Shown: positions 27,601-41,100 of the stretch, one piece after another
How positions within the stretch are numbered: the first letter of the stretch is position 1
Layout: the number at the start of each line of letters is the position of its first letter
Assembly: GCA_036925085.1 (NCBI GenBank)
Contig: JAUPFP010000036.1
Location: 2,318,671-2,382,670 of the forward strand
Reading direction: 5' to 3'
Source: Brachycybe producta
Lineage: Eukaryota; Arthropoda; Diplopoda; Playtdesmida; Andrognathidae
DNA length: 64,000 bases
The notes under the pieces: model-generated
The model's database searches: none
Seen by the model: the letters and a program-made list of their open reading frames with translations, nothing else
Told to the model about the DNA's origin: nothing
Made by a program: the position numbers and the translations under genes

Positions 27601-30600
27601 AAGACAGTTCGATTCCATTTGGCCGAAACCCCTTAGGTCAATTATATGTCTTATTATTATTATGTGATTGTATTGTTTTTGTCTGGAGGAGGAGGAGGAG
27701 GTGAAGAAGGGGGAGGAATTGAAGCTTACACTGTTTTTGTTTTTTGATTTGTTTTTTCTTCATTCAGTTTTGTCAATAAATACAATAATTACAACACGCC
27801 CCATAAAAATCTATCTTATCTACCTTTTAGCTGTAAATTAGGTAGTGGAAATTACTGTTTTTTTTTGGTCTTTTCTATCTTGGTTCATATTATAGCCCTA
27901 TCCGTGTTTAAGTACATAGTTTGTCACAAAAACACTCATAAGACAGGAGAGACAGACCCCTTCTTATTATACACACATAATAGGCCTATCAGTATATTTA
28001 CTCATTCACTTTAATATATATATATATAGCAGTATTAGCAGTACTGTATTTTTTTCTCAGGTTCTCTCTCTCTCTCTCAGCATGCCAGAGTTATTTTCCC
28101 TTTTTCCCCCCATTCTGTATTTCTAGGAGCTAATTGAGGTATAAACATAACCGCCAAACGATAAAAAAGCATTAATTTGCATATACAGTAAAAGGGGGGG
28201 GGGAGAGGAAATAGTGAACGTAAAATATGTAAATTTCATATATAGAGAATATTTTAAGAATGCTGCGCCCTTTTGTTTTATTATTTATATATTTTCGAGA
28301 AGCGCAAATTCTTTTGCGTTTTTTTTTCTTCAATAAGAAAAGCTGTAAAAGTTAATTGTTAGTTATCAATTCATTTTTATGTCGTAAATGAAATATTGTA
28401 TATATTATTAATTATTATACTTATATCTCTTTATATGGTTTCGAGGGTGCATGTGGTTGTGAGGCCTCTCACCATAGGTACATACGGTATATGCAATTTC
28501 TATGGTGGATCATAAGTAAATTTGAAAACAGTTTGGACAAAGTTTTACAAAAATGGCCAACCAATTTGTTTTTTTTTAGTAAGTTTTGCGTTAATAACTT
28601 GAATAGTAGAGAAATTATTCTTATGACAATATATCATTAAGACAAAGTTTGCATGCTTAAATTTCAAAATAATTGAATTTTGAAAACATTGATGCAAAAT
28701 CTCTCCATATGACATTGTTTCTCATATATTGTTACAAAATAAATTGTCAGAACGGATGTTACGAAAAAAAAAAAACAGATTATAGTCTACAAAGTCAACA
28801 ATAACTCTCTGATATAATTGCAACTGTGTCCCCCATTATGGGCTGAAGACTACTTGCGCCAGTGCAAGTGCTGAGTACGTACGGTCATGGTTATCAAATC
28901 ACCAACATGCTACAGAGTAGTATAGACAACCGATCAAAGACCAATCCCAGAAAAAGACTAATCCCAGTTATTAATGTGGATTTCTTTGTATCTTTATGTC
29001 TTATTTGGTTTGTATCAGCAGCCCTATATAGTCCTTTGTAGTATATATACCTACAGTACTTATTTTGTTACCATTACACCACTGCATTCGCAGTAGGTCT
29101 TTTTAATGTTGGGTAGTCCATCAACAACTTAGCATGTATATAGACAGACAAGTGTGGACAGCAGTAGCTTTTCGTTTGCTCCGCCCTTTTGTGAGCGACA
29201 TCAATTTCTAATTGGTTTGTTATTTCGTCTGATGTCACATGCCCCGCCCTTATCAATTTCTAATTGGTTGATATTTGGTCTGACGCTCATAAAAGGGTGG
29301 GGAAAACGAAAAGCTAGTGCTGTCCACAATTGCCTGTGGTATATAATGGTCCGTGTCTGCCATAGGGAAAAGTTTGAGAAACACTTCCTCAAGGGTGATT
29401 CAACAATGAAACTTATTGCAAGGGATTTTGAGCATGAAAACGCATTGTTTTATGGGACTCATAATTTTTTGCCGTTGCACCTTATCAGCTAGCTGCACCA
29501 GAACACATTGGAATTTATGTTGAGTTTCATATTTTCTGGTTTAGACAATGCATTTCACATGTCGTACTTGGACGCTTGGCGTTCTGCCACAGGCCTTTAT
29601 TTCTGCTAGAGAAGTATTTTTTTTTCAAAATCAAAATTCCCTATAGTCAAAGTCATATTAAGAAGGGATAAATTTTGTATGCACCAGTGGTGACTTTTCA
29701 CCAAATTTGTATTCCTACGCCGCCCAAGACCATACAACATAAGATATATAAGAGCAGGGACTACTTTTTGTATTATGCATACATACAACTTAAAATTATC
29801 TTAAAATTGTTGGTGATGTGGCTAAAAACGTCCAGTAGGGGGCAGTCATCTTTTACCCTTTCTTAATATGGCTCAGAGTATAGTAAGTTGAGTTCACTAG
29901 CTAATCAACTTATATTACTACAATTTTAGCTAGAACAATAGTTTACATGTTGAGCAATTCATCAGTTAATGGAATAATTGGTTGACTAATTGTATAAGTA
30001 ATTATCCAATAGTCATATCACTACTGATCATCATCATTTTCTGCCATTGCATGCACCTTTATCAGCCCTAAAACAGAAAACATTATTAGAACTTTATGTT
30101 GAACTTGAAGAATTGAGTTTAACACTGCATTTCACATGTTGCACTTTAACTCATGTCCCTCTGTCTTTGGCCCTTTCGTGCTTGCTTGTATGGTTCTTGT
30201 AATTATGTGCCACACTTATAAAAACATAATGGTTGTATGACTTGAGTTCTTACTATAAAATAAGCCTTGATATTCATTCATTCATTAATAATTTTACTTC
30301 GGCAATCAGAAAATGTTGAAACCATTAATCAAATTGCAAATTACAGTATTTTAGCCACCACAATAAATGATCAAAAGACGTTTTTTTATATCTATAAATG
30401 CATTAATGTGTCATGAAGTATAAAGGTTTATGGCAACATTTTATGGTAATAATATATTTTGTAATGTTTTTTGTATTGTTGTAACTTGTAATACATTATA
30501 TCATAGCAAGAATCATTAGGATTCATTACTTCAATCCATCATCAATGTCTACCACCTATATACAAACATTATTATTAACTGTTTTTCACATACGAATTAG

Positions 30601-33600
30601 TTGTGAGACATTTGCTACTATTTACAAGTATACTGACTTTAAAAAAACACACCAAAGGCATGAAAAATAATGATGTTTAGTTTCAAACCAGATCAGGTTC
30701 ACACTTTTTGAAATGGATTCTCTATAAGAAAAATCCGCTTTCTTATCTTTCTTTCTTTCTCTCTAAAAGTGAAAATTTCACACTTGCAGACAAATCGATA
30801 CAAATAAAGTTAAGGATTGCCCAATTTGTAAGAAAATAACGGTTTAGTGTGTCTGTAATCTTTGCTATAAAATTTAATCAAATAGATCTACAACCACTAA
30901 GTAATAACTTGAAGGTAAGAGAGTGTAGCTAGGTTTAAGGTTACAAAAAAGTGCAATTGAGGTATAAATATAACATAAACACGTGTATGAAATGATCAAA
31001 TATTTACAAACATACTATACTTATGAAAAATGGCACTTGAGTCCACCATCATCCCACTTATAGAAGCCTTCTCCAAAAACTTCCCCCCCCCCCCCAAAAA
31101 AAAAACCAGCATTACAAATACAATCTTTTTTTTTTCATAGAAGAGTCTAGATAGTGTTTAATTCAAAGTTTCTCCGAATGTAGGCACTGCGATCGTTTTT
31201 CTTTTCGCATAAAAATGGTTCTTGTCCAGGTATGAAGTCACGTAAATATTAATAGAAAAATAATTGCACGTGCTAATCTTATAAAAAGCAATCAGCATGA
31301 AGAAAATACATTAATGAACGAGCTTATTGTTTGTTTATTGCTCTAAATTATTTTAAACGAGAGTTCTTTAAACATTTGTGGGAGGGTTTTTGTGCCTATG
31401 GTATTTAACAATGAAGTTAAAAAAAATGCACGATTTTAAACGTTATTTAAAAATAGAAGGACCTTTTCAGAATTTATATAAAGCAATCACTTAATGAACA
31501 ATACTTTATATTGCATTTTGCGGTTTAATGTATCTTCTTTGAACGATTGTGAGACTATTTTTTGAAATTTTATTAACACCATATACAGTAGAACATCGAT
31601 TATCGGAACTAATGTCGGACATGTATAGTTCTGATAATCAAAAAAGTTCATATAATCGAACTCTCATTAAAAAAATGGAGAGAACTAAGAAAAAAACAGA
31701 TAGCAAAGCAATTTTTTTATTTCCATAAGAATAAGTAAAAAAAATTGTTCCTGATAATCGAAGGTTCTGATAACCAACGTTCCTGTAATCGAAGCCTACT
31801 GTAGACAGGCAATTAGAAATCGGGAGAAACAGAAGTTGGCTCTGCCATTTTTATGACGACCGGCAACTTCTAATTGGTTTGTTGTGTGGTTCGACGTTGA
31901 AAATGGCGGAGCATGTGACGTCAGACTACATAACCAACCAATTAGAAGTTGCGTTCGTCATAAAAAGGGCGGAGCCAACTTCTGTTCGTCCCGATTTCTA
32001 ATTGCCTGTCTACTGTAGTAACACTTTTGAACTTCATAAATTAGTATTATTAGATCGACCAACAAGACAAGACGCCACTAATGGCGAAAATTGGAACTAA
32101 TATTGTCTTCTGCTCAAAAACGTTTCCAAAGATTCCCTTGATAGTGGTATACTGCCTATGGCATGGAGGCAAGCAAATATCTGCCCAATTCTTAAAACAG
32201 GAGATAAAAATTGTCCAAAGAACTATAGACCCATTTCTCTGACCTCCATTGTTTGTAAAACTCTCGAGCATATAAATTTATTCTAATACAATCAAGCAGT
32301 TAAAAAACCATAAATTAATTCATGAAAACCAGCATGGTTTTCGAAAAGGCAGATCATGTGATACCCAGCTAGCACTATTCATCCAAGACATACAATCTGG
32401 CTTGGATAGTAAGGGCAAATTTGACTTGGTATTTTTAGATTTTGCAAAAGCATTTGATACAGTGAAGCATTCACTACTAATTAAAAGAATGATGACTTTT
32501 AACTTAAATAAACAAGTAATTTCGTGGACATCATCATTCTTATCAAATAGACAACAGCGAGTCCAAATTGATGGTGCTGTGTCAGACTGGGCTAAAGTAA
32601 AATCTGGTGTACCTCAGGGTAGCATTCTTGGACCACTGCTTTTCCTTCTGTTCATAAACGATCTGGCAGACAGATGCAACAGTACGATGCGTTTGTTTGC
32701 AGATGATGCTGTTGTTTACAGGAGGATTAGGGATAATGAGGATAGTGAAGTCCTCCAAAGAGATCTAGACAGTGTTGAAGAGTGGTGCTGAGTGGCATTT
32801 ACAACTGAATAGGAGTAAATGCAATGTTATGCGAGTTTCCCGAAAGCGAGAATCGTTCATGGCAGATTACACAATGGGAGATGTTCAGCTAACCCATGTT
32901 GATACCATCAAATATCTTGGCTTAACCTTGTCCAAGGACATGCTTTGGAAAGATCATATAACCAAAGCAGTTGCCAAAGCTAATCAAAGGCTGCGGTTTG
33001 TCCAACGCACCCTTAAACATTGTAAAGAAAATGTAAAGAATGTCTGTTACTTTACCCTAGTTAGACCTATCTTAGAATATTGTTCCCCAATTTGGAACCC
33101 ATTTAGAAATAATCTAAAACAAGAAATAGAAATGGTGCAGCGTAGGGCTGCAAGATTTGTAAAGGGACGGTATGCGTATACTGACAGCGTATCGTCTATG
33201 CTCCAAGAGCTAGAATGGGAATCATTAGCAGGGCGAAGAAATGAGCAAAGCCTCACTCTTCTGGGACGTTTGCTGTCTTGTGATAACATTACCCTGCTTA
33301 ATGGTTTACTAACTAGAAATCCTCGTAAAGGTAGATTTGGGCATTCAAAAACTTTCAAAGAATTAATGGCTAGGACTGATGCATATTTTTGGTCTTCTCT
33401 TTCTAATGTTATTAGACTATGGAATTCTCTTCCTGTGAATAGTTCTTTGTTAGGACGATTTCAATTTCATGATGATGTCTTATTTTTAAATAATGACAAT
33501 CAGTCGTGATTGGGAGCAATCCCTCCCTGCCACATGGCTTTCGAGCTGATTGCAGGTGTATTTAATTGAATTGAAAACAACAAGATGGCATTGTATCTAG

Positions 33601-36600
33601 GCTCTTAATTAAATAATTAAAAAAATGCTGCCATGATGTGAATTGCCCTCCCCCCCAAAAAACAATACTAGACTTCATGAAAACAATAGCTCAATGAAAT
33701 GAACAATTTTGCTTCATTACATTTCTATTCTTTTTTTCTTTCAATATCATCTTTCCACTTGCTTTAGTTTTTTTGTCTTTTAATTTTTAATTTTTGTTTT
33801 AATGTTTTGTGTCACAAATTCTACCGTCTGTGGGTGGTAAAAACAAAAGAAAAATATGACAATGGGGCACAAATTATGAAAACTTCATTTATTTCCTATT
33901 TATTTAATACAATGCTTTGTCCTCTAACATGGATTTTACATTGACATAAGAACAAAAGGAATTTCTCCTTTCATAAATGAATGAGGTATAAAAAGTAAAA
34001 TGTGATCCAAAATAAATACCGACATTAAAATTCAATTTGGTTAAATATTGTTTAGACCTAATATTTTAGTTCGATTTAAGAAATTCCTCCAAAAGTGTTG
34101 CTCAAAAAACGCCAAAGTATGGCGTTTATTCAGTTTGGTCAATTATGGGAGTTTAATCCGTTTAGCACTTAAACAGTTTTCTTGAAAGAAAATATCTTGG
34201 TCAAAATTTAGCTTTATTGCGGGGTTTTGGCATGTTGGCGCTTATGCGCCACGGAGGATGGGTAGATAATTACTGTTTTAGAGGCGTTTTATTGAAAATA
34301 ATATGGGAATTTGGTGATTAGGCCTCTTCAGTTTGCCAATTGTTCAAATAGGCACTTATTACAAATGGTGTTTATTAAGTTTGGCACTTGTTCCATTTGG
34401 CATGTATTCAGATTAGCACTTGTTATATTTGGCGGTTCTAAAATTTGGCTTTATAGATCAGTGCTACCAATCAAATTGGAACGAAATTTCAAAAATGACA
34501 ACTACAAACGTGACAGAAACTTTATAAAGTCAACTTTTTTAATGAAAAATTTCTTAAATATTGCTATTTTTGTTATGGTATTTTTTTTTTTTTATTTACT
34601 TGTGATTAGTTTTCATGAATTTTTCACTTTTTAGCTGTTTTTTTATTATTGAGTTTTGTGTTCATTTTTAAATGTTCATACATTTTCTCATGAATGTTTT
34701 GTTTCAACCAAAAAGGTTCACAGAAAATCAAGTTTCTCTATAAAATATACTATTTTATGGTCGATAGAATACTGTCAAATGTGGATAAATCAGGAGAAAT
34801 AAAGTCACCAATATTAACAAGTTTTACAGATTGTCTACACTACTAGCATATACCGTAGTAAATATACCTCTCTTTACAAATACACACACCACACGTCTGG
34901 AATTGATTATTTTTACTATATGTAACTTGAGAAAACATGCTGAGAATTTTTGGTTGGTTTTTTTTTGGTGTTAAACTTTTGAATTATAAGCCTATTTGTA
35001 AACTGAATGTGTATGTTTGGATGTGTGTGCGTGACATGAAGACAGAACAAACTGACAACACAGACAGACAGACAGACATGAGACATTTTCATTGATTCTT
35101 GAATATATTTTTTGAATCCTTTTAGTAGAAACCTTTTTTTTTTACTAAGAAATCCTCCAGGCTTTCTATCCAATAAGTGAATTTGTAATGAATATACACA
35201 GAAAAGAATTTTAAGTGATTGGCATATTGTGGTCATCACCATCATTGACCCTCAAGTATTTTTTTGTCATATTTGGACATGTTGACAGCTTGTGTTGACA
35301 GTTCAAAGTGGCTTCCCCCCCCCCCTTTTAATACATTTTGTCGTTTTTTTTTTCTTCCTTTACAAAATTGGCCATATCCAATATGTACAGCCTGTCTCAA
35401 AATATGTATACACACTTTGGTTGTTAATAACTGCCATGTTTTTATTTTCTGAAATTTAATTTTAAAATGTTATAATTAAAGAGTAAATGGTACAATAAAC
35501 ATTAGATACAAAAGCATTACTACACTAGTGGAGTAACCTGGCATAAATGACGGGGGTAAAATATCATACATGATGGGACATTCTAGTTTTTTCTGGGGAG
35601 ATTTTCCCAAAAAAAAATTCCGTATGTGTGTCTCCCGCTTTATGCTTTTATATCAAATCTTTTATTTTGTAACATTTACACTTAAGCGGGAGACACACAT
35701 ACGGAATTTTTTTTTTTGGGAAAATCTCCCCAGAAAAGAAAACGAAAACTAATATTCTTATCCGTCTTTATAATGGTGGCCACACATCAGAACAGAAATT
35801 AACGGTGGCGCTGATCAAGCGCCAAATTGAACAAACGCCAAACTGAATAAACGCCAAATGGAACAAACACCAAATGGAACAAACGCCAAATGGAACAAAC
35901 GCCAAACTGAATAAGTGCCAAGTCGCCCCAAATTAACATTGGAAAAAGGAGTGACGTCATCCGTTTTGAGAAAGTGGTCCAACCACCCTCACCCTTTACA
36001 TCTGTAAAAATAACCTTTAGGCTTTAGGGCACAACATTGCACCCCTCTTTATTAAAAAGTAAGGGGTTGATTTTATTAGGTGGTTTGAGTTGCTCTAATT
36101 GGTCAGAATATTAAAACAAGATTGTGTTTTTTCTTACCAGAAAATCGGCCAGAATTTGAAATTCTTTCGAAAATTCTTTTCTGGCCTTATATTCTTGGCT
36201 GATTTTCCGCATGTGTGTCCTCCGCTTAACACTTAATTATAAAATTTTAAAATGAAATTGAAAAAAAAAAATAAATCATAGCAGTTGTTAACAACCAAAG
36301 TGTATATATACATACAATTTTTTGGACACCCTGTGTAGATGGAGGTGACAGAATCAGATATAGGATTTTTTTTAAAAGAACTTAATACAGTTTTTGAGAG
36401 AAAAAAAAAAAACGATGAAATCGTTCAAAAACGAAGAAGAAGAAAAAAGAGTTTTTTTAACCATTATCTATCTATCTATCTATCTGGAGGCTCAAATTTT
36501 AAAGTAGCCTTTCTTTATATTATTTATATGTGAGATTTTCAAGACGTTTTCGTCTTAAAATAACAATGATGATCCATTCTCTGTTTCTCTCTCCACACAA

Positions 36601-38066
36601 ATAATCTCTCAAAAGAGGTTAAATGACCACCATCACCACATTGCCACATAAAGAATTCTGATAATAAAGAGTATATTTCTTGATCAGTGATCATCAGTGC
36701 AAGCAATAGTGGCATCACTCAACAAAACCCTCCAGTGTATTCTTATCCATTCTGGATTTGACCCAATGGAGACGTTTGAGCCATAACCTCTGACCTTTTC
36801 TCTTTTTCAACAATAAGATAGAAACACATTCAAAGTGTTGAGAACTCTAGGATCTTGACAGTCTCTCTTATCTAGTCTATGGAAAATGTTAAACGTCAAC
36901 GTGGAAAATCACTTACATGTATCACTGATACGAATCACTGACAGAGAGAAAACAATTTCGGTTGCAAATCTGAATAATTAGTAGGATTTTGCATTTTATG
37001 TAAAATACCGCCAACATCAGGTTAATCGCAAAGATTTTCTGTACAATTTTGATTTTTATTTTGGGGCAGTCTGTACATTGCCTAAGGCCCCTTATAACAT
37101 AGGCGACTTTTGAAAGACTTTTCCACGAGAAAAAGTCGCGGGGTTGTCGTCTTAATGTGTTTTCTATGAAAAAACGCCAACCTTGGCACACAGGCGACTT
37201 TAAAAATCGCCTGTGTGCCAAGGTTGACCATCTTTCCATAAAAAAAATACATAACGACGACACCTCCGCCACTTTTTCTTGCGGAAAAGTCGTTCAAAAG
37301 TCGCCTGTGTGTTCCAAACCTAAAACGTTATTTGATTGCGAAGATAACACGGTTTTCATTTGTCTTGCAAATTAAATTAGTGGAAACGGTTTAAAACGAA
37401 AACGGATAACACGAAATATACGTTCTGTTAGGTCCCCTTTGAATTTCCTTTAAAACAAAACAGATAACTGAAAAAATATTGGTTAACACGAAAAATCTTT
37501 TCGATCTCAAGAATACAAAATCTACCTAAAATCCTCCTCATAACACGAAATAAAGTTAAAACATCCACTCTTTTCCAAATTTATAAAACTTTTTTCATAC
37601 AAAAAAAATATTGTGCCATCAGTAAGATTTAATATGAAATATTACTTCATAGCAGCCAAGAAAGCTTGTGGCAGAGGGATAAAAGTCCTATTGCAGCATG
37701 CGAAATGTATTGATTATATATTGCATGATACTGTAAGTACCATGAATTATAAAATACGTTTTTGACATATTTGTTTTTCTTTCAACACTATATTCGGTTA
37801 ACACGAAATAAAATATTCTTGTCTTTTTCGATTAAGTGGTTTCCACTACATCGTGAGTCTATAAAATGCCTGATTTGTCACTTTGACGTTAACATGCATA
37901 AGGCAAACACACAGATTGACATTTCTTATCGTTTGTACAAGAGAATGACAGTGGTTTATATGTGAACACAACGTTCTTCCGTTAATCGATTTGCTGATTT
38001 AGATTCTCACTCATGCACATAAAGACATACACACACATAGACTCTACATATAGTTGCAAACATCAT

Positions 38067-38108
<42 letters not shown>

Positions 38109-41100
38109 CAGTTTATTATATATATGTGTGAAATACAAATGTATAACCGGTTAGATCCGAGTGCAAAATCATGTCAAAAGCAAAATGTGATATAAAAAAA
38201 ATACGATTGGAAAAAAAAAGAGGAAATTGGTAAACGGTTGATACCTCGATGGTGATATGAGATAGATTGGTGATGGTTATTTGGTGGTAACGTTTTTTGA
38301 TAAAGTTTAATTTCATTTCGTGGTAATATTTACTAACAGGTGGAACCTTTCTTGGTATAGCATGATAGATATTTAAATAAAAGATGGTGGTTGCATTTAC
38401 TTTGGTTTATAAATTTATTGATCATAGCTGAATTTTCAAAAAATTTGGTGTAAATGTCTGAGTGCGTTTTGACAATTTCTTGACGTGATACAACAGATAA
38501 GACGTATCACATCAAGAAATGGCAACTGTCTGCATGACTTCTAAGAAGCATAGACAGTTAGAAATCGGGGAGATGATCGAACGCAACTTCTAATTGGTTG
38601 GTTATGTAGTCTGACGTCACATGCTCCGCCCGTTTCAACGTCGAACCACACAACAAACCAATTAGAAGTTGCCGGTCGTCATAAAAAGGGCGGAGCCAAC
38701 TTCTGTTCATCCCGTTTTCTAACTGCCTGTCTGTCTTCTAGCACGTCCATGCATCTTCATAGCCTGCGCCGACTTTTTTTTAACTTACGGAGTGTTCAGC
38801 GCAGCTCATTTGTATAATTAATTAATTGTATATAAATCTAATTGTATGTGTAGTGTATTATTTGTTTTTATACCAAACGGTATGCTTTGATAATAGAAGA
38901 GACGTTGTTAGAGGCTATATCGTGTTAATCGCAGTATTTTATGTAACGTCATTCAGTTTAGTAGGCCTACTCAAACTGAAAAGTGCACAGTGTTAAAAAA
39001 TCATAAAACTTGTTTTTGAAAGTTTTTTTTTTATAAAAAAAATTGTTAAATTGAAAAATTCCATGAGATGCTTAGCACCCATTAAGGTGGCTTTATAGAT
39101 ACTCATTTTTACCTTTGTCCCACCGGACACTGCAGTTGCTAATGATTTGCTAGATAGACAAAACGCAAAAACGTCAAGCGAACTTTTTTTTAAGAAAACA
39201 TTATGAAAAAAATTCAAATTATTTTCAAAACTAGTATCTTAAAAAATAAACGATGTTATAGTTCAGTTTGAAAGTTGCTCAGCTTTTCCTATCATAGAAA
39301 AAAAGTATTATTACATTTTTTAAAAAAAATTATGTACAGTATTTTTTTTACTGCGCCTACGGATTGACAGTGCCAAACTTAAACGTGTATTTACAGTTTT
39401 AGAAAATTTTAATTGGTTCTTGAGCATCTCAGCATTGTGGGCCACCTTGTAGGTGCACTGTCCTACATGTGTGCACCACTTGTGTCTTTAGGACTAACAG
39501 CAGCTTGTGTGTGTGTGTTTTTTTTTAAATGGAATTCATACCAATTATGACAATGATGGGCATTTTCAAATGCAGCCATAAGTGTGAATGCGCTTTTTGC
39601 TTTCACGATTTTATAAATGTTTAATTTTCGTCATGAAATGAAACGTGTATAATTTATTTTAATGACACCAATGTTATTTAGACTCACGATTTTCAGTGAG
39701 AATTTTTTTAAATAAAACTATTTTGCTGTACAAGAAAAAAATACATATGTTAAAAACGTGTTTACCATGAATAAAACCAAAAGAATCATAGAATTACCTC
39801 ATTGATCGTGACTAAACCACAGTTAAAGAATTTTTTAAAAAAACTTAAAATTCAATTATCCAGTTAATTTATTTAAATTTATTCAATTATTCAAATGCAT
39901 AATTTTGTATATTTTTTTTTTAAAAAAATATACAAAATTATGCTTTTGGGGCATATTTTATATTAAAATGTATTTTTTTTGTTTTTTAGCAGTTATGCAT
40001 TTTTCTTCAAAAAAAAAAGCTAACATTTTTATGCAAACAAATTAAACATCATTGGAACGCATTTTTAGGATGGGTCCTCATCTAATGTCTATTGAGAGTG
40101 ACAAAAGGGGTGCAAAACGAATACGTTTTCATACTAAATATGCTTTTTGGTTGTCTTATTGATGTGCAAAAAATTTAAAGGCAATTGAAATTCTTGTCAT
40201 GTTTGTAAAATGTCAAAGAGTGCTGCAATTGGTGTGTTCCATATCGAACGATTCTACATGTATAGCAAACAATGACAAGGGTTGGACGTGGAGACTAAAA
40301 ATACTTTAAATTTGAAAAGTTACTCTGCAAGCAGCCAAGAAGACCTGTGGCACAGAGACATAAGACCATTTGTAGCATGTGTCAGTGTTTTCTAGACAAT
40401 GTAATTGCAATATGCTTGCGATGGAGGATGTGAATTGGTCTCCAGGTGCAAAATGCGAAGTACCAGCACGCTCGGCCCTCGTTAGTTCCCTCCACTTTAT
40501 GATGGTAATAGCCACTTGTTTAATAAACTGGGAGTGGAGAACTTTTAATTTTTGATTTTTCGGTGCAAAGAGCGTCGGCACACTTTGTACTCTAATGTAA
40601 TCCTCTAATACAGTGGTCGCCACCCTTTCGGACCTCACGGACCACTAAATTCAAAATTTTAAATCCCGCGGACCACTAATATGATTTTTTTAAAAAGATA
40701 AATACGTTTGTCAAATAATGATCAGAGAACTTCCATTTTATTAATAGAAAATCTTTAAAGGTTGTTTAATTGTAACAAAATTATTAAAGTTAGTTTAATT
40801 ATTAGAAAATAATTGAAGCTTAGGGGAGAAGAAGCGTGTGGTGGGGGGAAACTGAACGAAATGTAGCTCTCGCGTGCCGTATTTCACGAGAACTGTACTA
40901 GACTAGTACATTTCGTCAATTTATTGCAATATAAAGGCGAAAATTGTCATTCAGAATAGAAGAATTTCTTAAAATATTTTTTTTTGTTTTATTATTAATA
41001 AAACAAAAAAAAAATGCAAATATTGTCCAGATTTTTCTGCAGACCACCAAAAATTTCTCGCGGACCAGCAGTGGTTCACGGACCACCGGTTGGCGACCGC

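Larger units (their letters stand above)
35388..36333. mobile_element. Composite element with CAG(G/C)xTGTC ends
   Basis: Terminal inverted repeats of about 45 bp: CAGCCTGTCTCAAAATATGT...TTTGGTTGTTAATAACTGC faces GCAGTTGTTAACAACCAAAG...GGACACCCTG. Flanked by TGTA on both sides. It contains a truncated Helitron-like 3' end, a foldback, a TTAA element and a minisatellite. Confidence 0.65.
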
